A program made the position numbers and the translations under genes. Source: Sagittula salina (GTDB lineage: Bacteria > Pseudomonadota > Alphaproteobacteria > Rhodobacterales > Rhodobacteraceae). Taken from it: a stretch of 64,000 nucleotides of DNA. Location of the stretch: the NCBI RefSeq assembly GCF_017813235.1, contig NZ_JAGISH010000011.1:109598-173597 (forward strand), in the 5' to 3' direction. Below the pieces are notes generated by a model, which had not been told where the DNA came from, made no database searches, and worked only from the letters and a program-made list of their open reading frames with translations. Positions 45,125-53,621 of the stretch are shown here, piece after piece; the first letter of the stretch is position 1, and each line of letters begins with the position of its first letter.

Positions 45125-45310
45125 CTGGTGTTGGGTTTGGCGTGGCGCGCCGGTGCCGGCACAAGGGAAGACCAGGATTCTTGACAGGATCTGCAGTCGT
45201 TTACGGTAGATCTGGACCTGACGGACTCCAGAAACAGGTGGATAATAGCCCATACTGCCTGACGCTGCGTCAAAAATGGTTAACGGGTCAATTTACTTGC
45301 GCGCGCGGTG
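45125..45310. other. Intergenic stretch between convergent operons
   Basis: No gene is supported. It separates lpd and the chrR stop and includes a TTGACA box (about 45181) without a fitting -10 element. Confidence 0.35.
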
Positions 45311-45979
45311 TCAGATCCGGAAGAGTGGTTGCAGCAGACGCGGCAGGAAAGAGTTGAACCGCAGCGGTGAGTCGGTGACCGCGAGGCATATGCAATCCTG
45401 AGACATGTCAGCGACCGGCATGTGGTTCACCGAAGGGTCCGCAACCTCCACATCGCCGCGCGCGAAATGGCCGTCCTCGTCGGAATAGGCCCCCTGCAGG
45501 ACCAGGGTCAGCTCCAGCCCGTTGTGCGTGTGGTCCGGCACGGCGGTGCCGGCGGGAATGTACAGCAGGCGGGCCGTGGCTTCGGGCGTGGTGCGCAGGA
45601 TCGACTGCTTCACCCCCATGCCCAGCGAGCGCCAGCGCACGCGATCGAGCCCGCCGATGTAGGCGGCCAGCGGTGCGGGCACCACCGGGTCGGGCGCGGG
45701 GTCGGCGGACAGGCGGATCGGGCGGGCCTCTGGAACCGTTCCCCGGATCGCGGCCATCGCACGGTCGAGCGCATCGTCACCCATCGCGGCGCCCGCGCTG
45801 TCCTCGAGCACCGCGCCACCAAGCGTTTCGTGTGCCTCCACCGCAGCGCGGCAACTGTCACAGAGCGAGACATGCGTGGCGACGATCAGGTTCACCGCCT
45901 CCGCCAGGGTGCCGGTGGCGTAGGCCGCGATCAGGTCGTCGGTCAGGTGATGTTTTGGATTGTATGGACTATGCGTCAT
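45311..45979 (-). CDS. chrR: ChrR-type zinc anti-sigma factor
   Basis: 222 residues. N-terminal anti-sigma domain with zinc ligands HVSLCDSC (His36, Cys40, Cys43) and a histidine pair at 10-11. The C-terminal cupin domain has HTHNGLELTLVLQGAYSDEDGHFARGDVEVAD. In Rhodobacter sphaeroides ChrR binds RpoE through the N-terminal domain and releases it when singlet oxygen is sensed through the cupin. It overlaps the sigma gene by 4 nt. Confidence 0.92.
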   Translation of the reverse strand: MTHSPYNPKHHLTDDLIAAYATGTLAEAVNLIVATHVSLCDSCRAAVEAHETLGGAVLEDSAGAAMGDDALDRAMAAIRGTVPEARPIRLSADPAPDPVVPAPLAAYIGGLDRVRWRSLGMGVKQSILRTTPEATARLLYIPAGTAVPDHTHNGLELTLVLQGAYSDEDGHFARGDVEVADPSVNHMPVADMSQDCICLAVTDSPLRFNSFLPRLLQPLFRI

Positions 45980-46548
45980 CGGGGATCCCTCACGTCGAGT
46001 GCGTGGCGCAGGCGGTCCAGCGCCAGCCGGATGCGGGACTTGATCGTGCCCAGCGGGAGACCGGTTTCGGCGGCGATCTCCGAATGGGTCATTTCGCCGA
46101 AATACGCCTTCTCGATCAGGTCGCGTTGTTTCTTGGGCAGCGCCTTCAGCGCCGCGCCGAGGTATTCGGTCTCCTGTTGCAGACCGAGCAGTTCGGCCTG
46201 ATCCGGGTCGGGCTCCGGACCCCAGGGGAGGTCTTGGGGTTCAGGGCGTCTTTGCCGCCGGGCAATGTCGATCCGGCGGTTTCGCGCGATGGTGAAAAGC
46301 CACGTAGCGGCGGACGCGCGCGACGGGTCGAACAGCGCGGCCTTGCGCCACGCGGTGGCAAGGACGTCCTGCGCGCATTCCTCTGCCAGCGCCGGATCGG
46401 TACCGGAGCGGATAAGGAAGCCTTTGATCCTGGGGGCGAAATGGCAAAAGAGCGCGGCAAAGGCCGCTTCGTCCCGGTGGTCGCGGATCCGGATCAGGGC
46501 ATTGGCCCAGATGGCGGGGTCTTCGGCTTTGGTCGTGTCGTGCGGCAC
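45976..46548 (-). CDS. rpoE: ECF sigma factor RpoE (ChrR partner)
   Basis: 190 residues. Region 2: AFAALFCHFAPRIKGFLIRSGTDPALAEECAQDVLATAWRKAALFDPSRASAATWLFTIARNRRID; region 4: LPKKQRDLIEKAYFGEMTHSEIAAETGLPLGTIKSRIRLALDRLR. The GTG start is chosen because AAGGA lies 7 nt upstream; longer frames are rich in Pro/Arg and not protein-like. A TGATCC-N18-TAGAC element upstream suggests autoregulation. In Rhodobacter this sigma factor drives the singlet-oxygen response. Confidence 0.9.
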   Translation of the reverse strand: MPHDTTKAEDPAIWANALIRIRDHRDEAAFAALFCHFAPRIKGFLIRSGTDPALAEECAQDVLATAWRKAALFDPSRASAATWLFTIARNRRIDIARRQRRPEPQDLPWGPEPDPDQAELLGLQQETEYLGAALKALPKKQRDLIEKAYFGEMTHSEIAAETGLPLGTIKSRIRLALDRLRHALDVRDPR

Positions 46549-46651
46549 TCTGAGATCCTTCGTCCCGATCCGTTGTGCCCTGCGGCGCGGGGGCACGGCA
46601 AGGGGCGGCGGGTCGCAGGGGGCGGTATGGCGGAGCGCGGTCAACATAAGC

Positions 46652-46681
46652 AGTCTACGCGCGCCGCGGGGGACCGGATCA
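46652..46681 (-). promoter_or_regulatory. Putative RpoE-type promoter of rpoE-chrR
   Basis: On the minus strand, TGATCC (46676-46681) is followed after exactly 18 nt by TAGACT (46652-46657). TGATCC is the -35 sequence reported for Rhodobacter RpoE promoters. The -10 match is looser. Confidence 0.55.
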
Positions 46682-46710
46682 GTGGCGGCACTGTTTTTTT
46701 CAGCGCCGAG

Positions 46711-46740
46711 TCATCCGGCGAGCCGTTGCCTGCGTAGTGC
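46711..46740 (+). promoter_or_regulatory. Putative RpoE-type promoter of the divergent operon
   Basis: On the plus strand, TCATCC (46711-46716) is followed after 18 nt by TAGTGC (46735-46740), 29 nt before the start of the flavin oxidase gene. It mirrors the minus-strand element with one change in the -35. Confidence 0.5.
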
Positions 46741-46768
46741 TGGACGAAACACAGTCGAAGGAAACACC

Positions 46769-48061
46769 ATGCCGTTCGAGCACAGTCCCGTGAAAGCGGC
46801 AGAGCCCCTCCGCCGCATCGCCGTGATCGGTGGCGGCATTTCCGGCATGGGAGTGGCGCACATGCTGGCCGATGATGCGCGCGTTGTGCTGTTCGAAGCC
46901 GAGCCGCGATTGGGCGGTCATGCTCGTACGCGTGTGGTTGAGGGGCAGCCGGTCGACACCGGCTTCATCGTGTTCAACTACGCCAATTATCCCCTGCTGA
47001 CCGCGCTTTTCGATCGGCTGGACGTGCCGGTGGTGAAATCCGACATGAGTTTTTCCGCGTCACTTCGGAGCGGGCTGGAATATGGGCTGCGCGACATGGG
47101 GGCGGTCTTCGCTCAGAAAAGTAACGCTTTACGCCCGCAGTTCTGGGGGATGCTGCGCGACGTAATGCGGTTCAACGCCCGTGCCGTCTCGGTGGCGCAG
47201 GACCAAAGCCTCACGCTGCGCGAATTTCTGAAGGTGCTGGGGACCGGGGACTGGTTCCGCGACCACTACCTGCTGCCGCTGTCGGGGGCGATCTGGTCGA
47301 CGCCGGTAGAAAAAATCCTCGACTTTCCGGCGCACGCTCTGGTGCGGTTCTTTCAGAACCACGCGCTGCTCAGCCATACCGGCCAGCATCAGTGGTACAC
47401 GGTTCAGGGCGGGTCGGTCGAATACGTCACGCGGCTTGAGGCAGAGATGCGACGGCAGCGCGTCGATCTGCGGCCCGGTGTGGCGGTGGAGGCGGTCAAG
47501 CGCACAGGCACCGGCGTTATGGTCCGCGCGCATGGTCACTGGGACGCCTTCGACGAGGTGGTCTTTGCCACCCATGGCGACGTGTCGCGCCGCCTGCTGG
47601 TGGATGCCGACGCGCGCGAGGCGCAGGCACTGGACCGTGTGACCTATCAGCCCAACCGCGTGGTCCTGCATTCAGACACCGCGCTGATGCCGCGCCGCCG
47701 GGCCTGCTGGTCGGCGTGGAACTACTGCGAGGCGCCGGACAAGCGGTCGGAGACCATCGACCTGACTTACTGGATGAACTGCCTGCAACCAATCCTGGAG
47801 GTGCGACCGCTGTTCGTGACGCTGAATTCCACCCGTGGCATCGATCCTGCGCTGGTGCATGACGAGGTGGTACTGCGGCATCCGGTCTATGACGCCGGGA
47901 TGCTGGAGGCGCAGCGCGCCGTGGCTGCCTTCAACGGTGCGCGGAACACATGGTTTTGCGGCGCGTGGATGCGCAACGGGTTCCACGAGGACGGGTTGGC
48001 CAGCGCAGCCGAGGTTGCGCGCGCGCGGACCGAACAGGCGCGCGAAAGGGCCGCCGCATGA
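46769..48061 (+). CDS. FAD-dependent amine oxidase-like protein
   Basis: 430 residues. The dinucleotide-binding motif AVIGGGISGMGVAHML lies at 18-33 with the acidic end in VVLFEAEPRLGGHARTRVVEG. Strong internal markers: DTGFIVFNYANYPLLTALFDRLDVPVVKSDMSFSASL and the C-terminal FCGAWMRNGFHEDGLASAAEVA. The family includes the flavin oxidase beside rpoE-chrR in Rhodobacter, linked to modified (methylated/furan) fatty acids under singlet-oxygen stress. AAGGA precedes the ATG. Overlaps the DUF1365 gene by 4 nt. Confidence 0.82.
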   Translation: MPFEHSPVKAAEPLRRIAVIGGGISGMGVAHMLADDARVVLFEAEPRLGGHARTRVVEGQPVDTGFIVFNYANYPLLTALFDRLDVPVVKSDMSFSASLRSGLEYGLRDMGAVFAQKSNALRPQFWGMLRDVMRFNARAVSVAQDQSLTLREFLKVLGTGDWFRDHYLLPLSGAIWSTPVEKILDFPAHALVRFFQNHALLSHTGQHQWYTVQGGSVEYVTRLEAEMRRQRVDLRPGVAVEAVKRTGTGVMVRAHGHWDAFDEVVFATHGDVSRRLLVDADAREAQALDRVTYQPNRVVLHSDTALMPRRRACWSAWNYCEAPDKRSETIDLTYWMNCLQPILEVRPLFVTLNSTRGIDPALVHDEVVLRHPVYDAGMLEAQRAVAAFNGARNTWFCGAWMRNGFHEDGLASAAEVARARTEQARERAAA

Positions 48062-48855
48062 CCGAGCTGGTCGCGGCGCATACTTTCCACGCGCGGAAAG
48101 GGGCGATCGAGAACGCCTTTCGTTACTCCGTCGATTACGTGCTGGTCGATCCCGATGGTTCGGCGGGGCCGGGGCTTTTCGGGCGCAACCGGGCGGGGCT
48201 GATGTCGGTACAGGATGCGGACCACGGCGGAGCGCCGGGGCGGGGGCGCGGCGCGGCATGGGCGCGGCATGTTCTGGCTGCGCACGGCGTGCGCTTTGCC
48301 GGGCCGCTGCTGCTTCTGGCGCAGCCGCGCCTTCTGGGACACGTCTTCAACCCGGTATCCTTCTGGTTGGCCTGTGACGGGGAGGGACTGCGGGCGGTGA
48401 TCGCGGAGGTGACGAACACTTTCGGCGACCGGCATTCCTACCTGTGTGCGAAAGAGGACGGGTCTCTGATCGGGGCGTCGGATCGGTTGCGGGCGGTGAA
48501 GGTCTTTCACGTATCGCCGTTCCAGCCGATTGCGGGGGCCTATACCTTTCGCTTCGACATTCAGCCGGATCGGGTGGGGGTGTGGATCGACCTCGACCAC
48601 GACGGGGGCGGGGTCATCGCCACGCTGGTCGGGTCGCGCAAGCCGCTGACAAATCGCGCGATCCTGTGGTCGGCTTTGCGGCGGCCCTTTGGTACGCGGC
48701 GGGTGCTGGCGCTGATTTATTGGCAGGCGATGACGCTGAAGCTGAAGAGTGCGCGATATCGCCCGCGCCCCTTGCCGCTGGGGCCGGAGGTCACGAAAGC
48801 AGGCGACTTGGGAATGGGCAAAGCGAGCGCCGAACACCGACGCGACACGGCATGA
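48058..48855 (+). CDS. DUF1365 protein
   Basis: 265 residues. DUF1365 marks: FHARKGAIENAFRYSVDYVLVD, FNPVSFWLACD, EVTNTFGDRHSYL, VKVFHVSPFQPIAGAYTFRF, and RRVLALIYWQAMTLKLK. Members occur with the flavin oxidase above and often with cyclopropane-fatty-acid synthase-like methyltransferases; none is present here. Function unknown but probably lipid modification. Confidence 0.82.
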   Translation: MTELVAAHTFHARKGAIENAFRYSVDYVLVDPDGSAGPGLFGRNRAGLMSVQDADHGGAPGRGRGAAWARHVLAAHGVRFAGPLLLLAQPRLLGHVFNPVSFWLACDGEGLRAVIAEVTNTFGDRHSYLCAKEDGSLIGASDRLRAVKVFHVSPFQPIAGAYTFRFDIQPDRVGVWIDLDHDGGGVIATLVGSRKPLTNRAILWSALRRPFGTRRVLALIYWQAMTLKLKSARYRPRPLPLGPEVTKAGDLGMGKASAEHRRDTA

Positions 48856-48893
48856 TCTGAACTGGTCCCCGTGATGATACCTGAGGAGGCCTT

Positions 48894-49625
48894 ATGAGAG
48901 ACTGGAGCGCAAAGCGGTACTGGCTGGTGGGCGCCAGCGAGGGGCTGGGCGCGGCACTGGCCCGCGAGATGAGCGCCGCCGGGGCGGAGTTGTACCTGTC
49001 CGCGCGGTCGGAGGACCGTCTGGGGGCGTTGGCTGACAGCCTGCCGGGCAAGGCGCATGTTTTGCCGGTCGATATCACCGACGCCGGAGCGCTTGAGCGC
49101 GTGGCCGAGACGATCGGGGATTTCGACGGGGTGGTGCAACTGGCGGCGGTCTACTGGCCCTTCGGCGCACAGGAGTGGGACGCGGAGCACGCCAACCTCA
49201 TGGCGGACGTGAATCTTGGCGGGGCAATGCGGCTGATGGGCGTGGTCGTGCCGCGGTTTGTTGCGCGTGGACGGGGGCATATCGTGATGACCGGATCGTT
49301 ATCGGGCTATCGTGGGCTGCCGGGTGCCGCGGCCTATGTCGCCACGAAATCCGGCGTCATGGCGCTGGCGGAATCGCTTCACGCCGACCTGCGTGGCACA
49401 GGGGTGGAGGTGCAGCTGATAAACCCCGGCTTCATCGAGACCCGGCTGACCGAGAAGAACGATTTCCACATGCCCTTCAAGATGCAGCCGGACGAGGCGG
49501 CGCAGGTCTATTTCGGCCACATGACGCGGGGCGGTTTCCAGAAGGCGTTCCCGCGGCTATTCTCGTGGGTCTTCCGCGGCAGCCAGTTCCTGCCGGACTG
49601 GCTCTATTACCGGATATTTTCATGA
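48894..49625 (+). CDS. Short-chain dehydrogenase/reductase
   Basis: 243 residues. Nucleotide-binding WLVGASEGLGAALAREM (GxxxGxG), structural LAAVYWPFG, and active site Ser-Tyr-Lys as GSLSGYRGLPGAAAYVATKSG. C-terminal region contains FIETRLTEKNDFHMPFKM. Third gene of the presumed RpoE-controlled operon (39 nt gap, AGGAGG site). Substrate unknown; probably a lipid or fatty acyl derivative by context. Confidence 0.85.
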   Translation: MRDWSAKRYWLVGASEGLGAALAREMSAAGAELYLSARSEDRLGALADSLPGKAHVLPVDITDAGALERVAETIGDFDGVVQLAAVYWPFGAQEWDAEHANLMADVNLGGAMRLMGVVVPRFVARGRGHIVMTGSLSGYRGLPGAAAYVATKSGVMALAESLHADLRGTGVEVQLINPGFIETRLTEKNDFHMPFKMQPDEAAQVYFGHMTRGGFQKAFPRLFSWVFRGSQFLPDWLYYRIFS

Positions 49626-49713
49626 GCGTCCGCTTGCCGGTGTTTGTTTAAGATCAAGGTGCGATGCCTCTTTTGCTGTAGTCTGGTCGCGACTCGGAAA
49701 AGGGAGGCGCGAC

Positions 49714-50052
49714 ATGCAATTCAGCGACAAGATCAGCGTGCGGGAGGTGGCCGGGGTCATTCTGATGGCGCGGGAATTGAATCGGGGTGAGGGCGAATTG
49801 CGTGGCCTCATCGACCGGATGGACGAAGAAGAGGCGGCAGCCCTGACGGCGATCATGTGGGTCGGGCGCGGGTCGTTCGAGGCGGAGGAATTCGAAGACG
49901 CTTTCCAGACCGCGCTGGGCGAGGCGACGACACCGACCGCCGATTACCTGATCGGCACGCCACACCTGTCCGACAACCTCGAGGCGGGGCTTGAGGCGTT
50001 GGGCTACGATCCTACTGACGAAGAGGACGATCTGCTACGGCGTGGGGCCTGA
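49714..50052 (+). CDS. DUF3775 protein
   Basis: 112 residues, acidic, all helical: QFSDKISVREVAGVILMARELN, then LTAIMWVGRGSFEAEEFEDAF and DYLIGTPHLSDNLEAGLEALGYD. This matches DUF3775. GGAGGCG ribosome site. 88 nt after the dehydrogenase gene, so possibly a separate transcript. Function unknown. A short 11-bp tandem repeat begins in its last codons. Confidence 0.7.
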   Translation: MQFSDKISVREVAGVILMARELNRGEGELRGLIDRMDEEEAAALTAIMWVGRGSFEAEEFEDAFQTALGEATTPTADYLIGTPHLSDNLEAGLEALGYDPTDEEDDLLRRGA

Positions 50053-50090
50053 CCGGGACCTGACCGGGGCCTGACCGGGGCCTGATTGGA
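50048..50090 (+). repeat. 11-bp tandem repeat at the DUF3775 stop
   Basis: CCTGACCGGGG-like units occur three times in a row (50048, 50059, 50070) with a degenerate fourth. The first copy contains the DUF3775 stop codon. Confidence 0.85.
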
Positions 50091-50124
50091 GGCCGGAGTG
50101 GGGTTCTGACTGATGGCCGTAGGG

Positions 50125-51378
50125 TCAGCGCAGGGCGCGACCCTTGAGAATGGCGTCATTGCCAAAGCGCGCGCGGATCTCGTCCGCCGCGCGCTCGGCC
50201 TTTGCCCGCGTCGCCGCGTGCGGATCCAGAAGGTCGGGCAGCCGGTCCGCCATGGACGCGGGCACAAGGTCCGACAGACCGACACCAATGAGCCGCCAGG
50301 GCCCCGGCTCCGGCACCTGATCGAAAAGACCACGCGCCGCGCGGTACAACGTGTCTGCCATCTGAGTCGCGTCGGGCAGGGTCATGCGCCGCGACATGAG
50401 CGTGAAATTCGCCCGCCGCAGCTTCAGGGTCACGGTCCGGCCTGCCATGCCCTTCGCCTTGGCACGGTCTGTGGTCTTCTCCGACAGTCGCCAGAGGTGG
50501 CCGTCCAGCAGATCCCTGTCGCCGGTGTCCTCGTCGAATGTCGTCTCGTTGGAGATCGATTTGACCGGGGCATTGCGGGTCACGCGGCGACGGTCCTCGC
50601 CCCGTGCGAGGTGGAACAACCGCTCCCCCATGGACCCGAAACGCTGCACCAGATCGCGTTTTTCCCAGCGCAGCAGGTCTTCGAAGGTGCGGATGCCTGC
50701 GCGATCCAGCGCGGCCTGCCCCGCATCGCCCACACCCCACAAAAGGCGCACGGGTTTCGGCCGCAGAAAGGCCGGCGTCTCGGCCTGACCGATCACGGCA
50801 AAGCCACGCGGCTTGTCGAGGTCAGAGGCGATCTTGGCCAGAAACTTGTTGTGCGACAGACCGATGGAGCCGGTAACGCCGATTTCCTCCTGCATCCGTT
50901 TCACCAGCCGGGCCAGCATGACGGCAGGCGGCGCCCCGTGCAGCCGCGCAGTACCGGTCAGGTCAAGGAAGGCTTCGTCGAGCGAGAGCGGTTCGATCGC
51001 CGGAGTGAGTTCCTCCATCAACGCGCGGATCTGGCCACTGACCTGCGCATAGACCGCGCCGCGCGGCTTGATGACCACGGCATCGGGGCAAAGCTGCAGC
51101 GCGCGATACATCGGCATGGCGGATCGCACGCCCCGGATGCGTGCGATGTAGCAGGCGGTCGACACCACCCCGCGCCGCCCGCCGCCAATTATGACGGGCT
51201 TTGCCGCCAGTTCCGGGTTGTCGCGTTTTTCGACGGAAGCATAGAAGGCGTCGCAATCCATATGCGCTATGGAGAGGTCGAAGAGTTCGGGGTGCGACAG
51301 CACTCTGGGCCGCCCGCAGGCGGGGCAGCGCGATCCGGTTTCGAACGGTGTCAGGCAATCGCGGCACAGGCTGGGCAT
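50125..51378 (-). CDS. dinB: DNA polymerase IV with N-terminal zinc ribbon
   Basis: 417 residues. The N-terminus has CRDCLTPFETGSRCPAC, a four-Cys zinc ribbon absent from E. coli DinB. Catalytic palm: HMDCDAFYASVEKRDNPEL and SLDEAFLDLTG; then GLSHNKFLAKIASDLDKPRGF and a little-finger domain (TVTLKLRRANFTLMSRR). It copies damaged DNA without high fidelity. The frame remains open upstream into the band-7 gene on the opposite strand, so I start at the ATG before the zinc ribbon. No LexA box was recognised upstream. Confidence 0.92.
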   Translation of the reverse strand: MPSLCRDCLTPFETGSRCPACGRPRVLSHPELFDLSIAHMDCDAFYASVEKRDNPELAAKPVIIGGGRRGVVSTACYIARIRGVRSAMPMYRALQLCPDAVVIKPRGAVYAQVSGQIRALMEELTPAIEPLSLDEAFLDLTGTARLHGAPPAVMLARLVKRMQEEIGVTGSIGLSHNKFLAKIASDLDKPRGFAVIGQAETPAFLRPKPVRLLWGVGDAGQAALDRAGIRTFEDLLRWEKRDLVQRFGSMGERLFHLARGEDRRRVTRNAPVKSISNETTFDEDTGDRDLLDGHLWRLSEKTTDRAKAKGMAGRTVTLKLRRANFTLMSRRMTLPDATQMADTLYRAARGLFDQVPEPGPWRLIGVGLSDLVPASMADRLPDLLDPHAATRAKAERAADEIRARFGNDAILKGRALR

Positions 51379-51477
51379 AGCACCAGAATATCGTGTCTGC
51401 GGGGCATCGACAATCTGGTGCCGCGAGCACGGAGCGCTTACCTTTGCTGACAGATATTTGATCGAAAGGCGTAGCGG

Positions 51478-52374
51478 ATGCCCATTGAAACCATTGTTGC
51501 CGAACTGCTCGGGGGGAACATCGTCCTGCTGCTGCTGGCGGCGTTCATTCTCCTTTGCATCTTTCTCGGCGTGCGCATCGTGCCGCAGTCGGAAAAACAC
51601 GTGGTCGAACGCTTTGGCCGCCTGAGGGCGGTGCTGGGGCCGGGGATCAATTTCATCATCCCCTTCCTTGATAAGGTAGCGCACAAGATCTCTGTTCTGG
51701 AGCGGCAACTGCCCACGGCATCGCAGGACGCCATCACCATGGACAACGTGCTGGTCGAGGTGGAGACGTCGGTCTTCTACCGTATTCTCGAACCGGAAAA
51801 GACGGTTTATCGTATTCGCGACGTCGACGCGGCGATCGCCACCACGGTTGCCGGAATCGTGCGGGCCGAAATCGGCAAGATGGAGCTGGACGAGGTGCAG
51901 TCCAATCGCTCCCGGCTGATCACGGAGATCAAGACCAGCGTGGAGGATGCGGTTGACAACTGGGGGATCGAAGTGACACGGGCGGAGATCCTCGACGTGA
52001 ACCTCGATCAGGCGACCCGCGACGCGATGTTGCAGCAATTGAACGCGGAACGCGCCCGCCGCGCGCAGGTTACAGAGGCCGAGGGCAAACGTCGCGCGGT
52101 GGAGCTTGCCGCCGACGCGCAGCTTTATGCGGCAAAGCAGGAAGCGGAGGCGCGCCGCATCACGGCAGATGCGGAGGCCTACGCCAATGAGGTCGTCGCC
52201 AAGGTTATCCGCGAGAACGGCGTTGAAGCGGCGCAATATGAGGTCGCGCTGAAGCAGGTCGACGCCCTGCGCCGGATGGCGGAGAAGGGCGGCACCCAGA
52301 CCGTCGTGCTGCCGGCGAACGCTGTCGATGCCTTTGCCGACGCTTTCCGGTTCTTCAAGGGAGGCAAGTCATGA
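51478..52374 (+). CDS. Band-7/SPFH membrane protein (QmcA-like)
   Basis: 298 residues. One N-terminal transmembrane helix (IVLLLLAAFILLCIFLGV), SPFH domain with RLRAVLGPGINFIIPFLDKVAHKISVLERQL and TMDNVLVEVETSVFYRI, then a long helical stretch (ARRAQVTEAEGKRRAVELAADAQLYAAKQEAEARRI). Such proteins organise detergent-resistant membrane regions and bind FtsH-like proteases. It overlaps the NfeD-like gene by 4 nt, the usual slipin-NfeD pairing. Confidence 0.92.
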   Translation: MPIETIVAELLGGNIVLLLLAAFILLCIFLGVRIVPQSEKHVVERFGRLRAVLGPGINFIIPFLDKVAHKISVLERQLPTASQDAITMDNVLVEVETSVFYRILEPEKTVYRIRDVDAAIATTVAGIVRAEIGKMELDEVQSNRSRLITEIKTSVEDAVDNWGIEVTRAEILDVNLDQATRDAMLQQLNAERARRAQVTEAEGKRRAVELAADAQLYAAKQEAEARRITADAEAYANEVVAKVIRENGVEAAQYEVALKQVDALRRMAEKGGTQTVVLPANAVDAFADAFRFFKGGKS

Positions 52375-52634
52375 CCTGGGAAACGTGGTGGCTGTGGATC
52401 GCCTTCGGGGTGCTTCTGCTGATCGTGGAAGTGCTCGCCCCCGGCTTCGTGGCGCTGGGGCTGGCAATCGGAGCCTTTGCCGTGGGGCTGATGTTGCTGA
52501 TAACCGGCCTGTCTCTTCCGATGGCGCTGCTGATCTGGGCGACGGTCTCTGCCGTGGCCTGGGTGGCGATCCGCAGACTGGCTGGTGAACGCAAGGGGCA
52601 GGTCAAGATCTGGGAAACGGATATAAATGAATGA
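52371..52634 (+). CDS. NfeD-like membrane protein
   Basis: 87 residues. Two or three transmembrane helices (WLWIAFGVLLLIVEVLAPGFVALGLAIGAFAVGLMLLI) as in the short NfeD form without the OB domain. It should bind the band-7 protein next to it. It overlaps the NUDIX gene by 8 nt. Confidence 0.8.
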   Translation: MTWETWWLWIAFGVLLLIVEVLAPGFVALGLAIGAFAVGLMLLITGLSLPMALLIWATVSAVAWVAIRRLAGERKGQVKIWETDINE

Positions 52635-53046
52635 ACCCTTTCGCGGAGCAAAGCTGATGCTCTTTGCGGGGCGGCAGCTGCTGGTGCTGCGGCGTGACCG
52701 GATCGCGGAGATCGACTGGCCGGGGTATCTGGATTTCCCCGGCGGGCTGCGCGAGCCGGGCGAGACGCCGGAGGTCTGCGTCCTGCGCGAAACCCGCGAG
52801 GAGCTGGGCCTTGCTCTGGAACCTGCGGGACTGACAGTGGCGCACCGGCGGGAAGGGCCGAAGGGGATCGAGTGGTTCTTTGCCCTGCACGGCCCCGCGC
52901 GGTTGGCAGAGGCGGTCGTTATGGGGGACGAGGGCGAAAGCTGGCTGGCCATGCCGCCCAACGACTTTGTCGCGGCGGAGGACGCCATCCCGCACTTCCG
53001 CAGAATTCTTCGCGACTATTTGTTCGGGCTTGGCGTGGCCGGGTAA
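52627..53046 (+). CDS. NUDIX hydrolase
   Basis: 139 residues. Nudix box: GGLREPGETPEVCVLRETREELGL (GX5EX7REUXEEXGU). The N-terminal strands (LMLFAGRQLLVLRRD) fit. Likely hydrolyses a nucleoside diphosphate derivative; the substrate is unknown. It ends the cluster with the band-7 and NfeD genes. Confidence 0.85.
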   Translation: MNEPFRGAKLMLFAGRQLLVLRRDRIAEIDWPGYLDFPGGLREPGETPEVCVLRETREELGLALEPAGLTVAHRREGPKGIEWFFALHGPARLAEAVVMGDEGESWLAMPPNDFVAAEDAIPHFRRILRDYLFGLGVAG

Positions 53047-53074
53047 TAAAAATCCGGCAGGCGGACCCAAACAA

Positions 53075-53112
53075 GAAAAAACCGGGGCCGCCAGTAATCG
53101 GCGGACCCCGGT
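53075..53112 (-). terminator. Intrinsic terminator of the orphan gene
   Basis: A 12-bp GC stem (ACCGGGG...CCGCC with one bulge) is followed on the minus strand by six T residues. It is 230 nt downstream of the only minus-strand gene here, so that transcript has an unusually long 3' end. Confidence 0.75.
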
Positions 53113-53345
53113 CAGTGAATCCGGGCCTCGGGGGACAGTAGAGGACCCGGACGGGCAGGCTCATACAGGTGCATGAGCTGCAGGCAGATTTCCCCGTAGG
53201 GGGGCGGAGCCTGGGCAGAAGAGGCATCCGGCCATGGTCACGGTCCGAGGGACAGCGGACCGCAGTATCGTCCATGGTGGGTGAGCAGTCCCGCCGGACG
53301 AATTCGTGTGTTTCGGTTCTCGGTCAGAACGGCGAAGGGCGAAAC
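53113..53345 (-). other. Long untranslated stretch between orphan gene and terminator
   Basis: 233 nt with no convincing ORF; two short frames are Arg/Pro-rich and lack ribosome sites. It would be transcribed as a 3' untranslated region of the 91-residue gene and might hold a small RNA. Confidence 0.35.
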
Positions 53346-53621
53346 CTATGCAGCATGGGACATTGCCGCGCCCGTGCTTCGTGGCGGCAGGGCCGGACGG
53401 CGCATGAGCCGTGATTTCAAGGCGGATGCGTCGCTCAACGAGATCAGGGCGTTGTTCAGCAGGCCACGGGAAGCGGCCTCGAAATCGGCTGTCATGGGGG
53501 CGGCGAACTCGCTCGCCACGTTCACTCGGCCCGCCGGAGTGTGAAGGGTGACCAATGCTTCGAAGCACTGCTCGACAGCATTGTAGCGGACGTCATGAAT
53601 GCGCGGTGTCATGTCACTCAT
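53346..53621 (-). CDS. Hypothetical 91-residue protein
   Basis: Starts MSDMTPRIHDVRYNAVEQCF with an AAAGGA site 10 nt upstream. The middle (EALVTLHTPAGRVNVASEFAAPMTADFEAASRGLLNNAL) looks like a small mixed alpha/beta fold; the last 20 residues are basic and Pro-rich. No family recognised. Unusual residue use or known motifs are not seen. Confidence 0.6.
   Translation of the reverse strand: MSDMTPRIHDVRYNAVEQCFEALVTLHTPAGRVNVASEFAAPMTADFEAASRGLLNNALISLSDASALKSRLMRRPALPPRSTGAAMSHAA

Noticed and set aside
45142..45357. Small plus-strand ORF after lpd
   Set aside because: No ribosome site and it runs into the 3' end of chrR; residue order is not protein-like.
53161..53568. Minus-strand frame overlapping the 91-residue gene
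   Set aside because: Arg/Pro/Gly-rich, no ribosome site, and in conflict with a better-supported gene.
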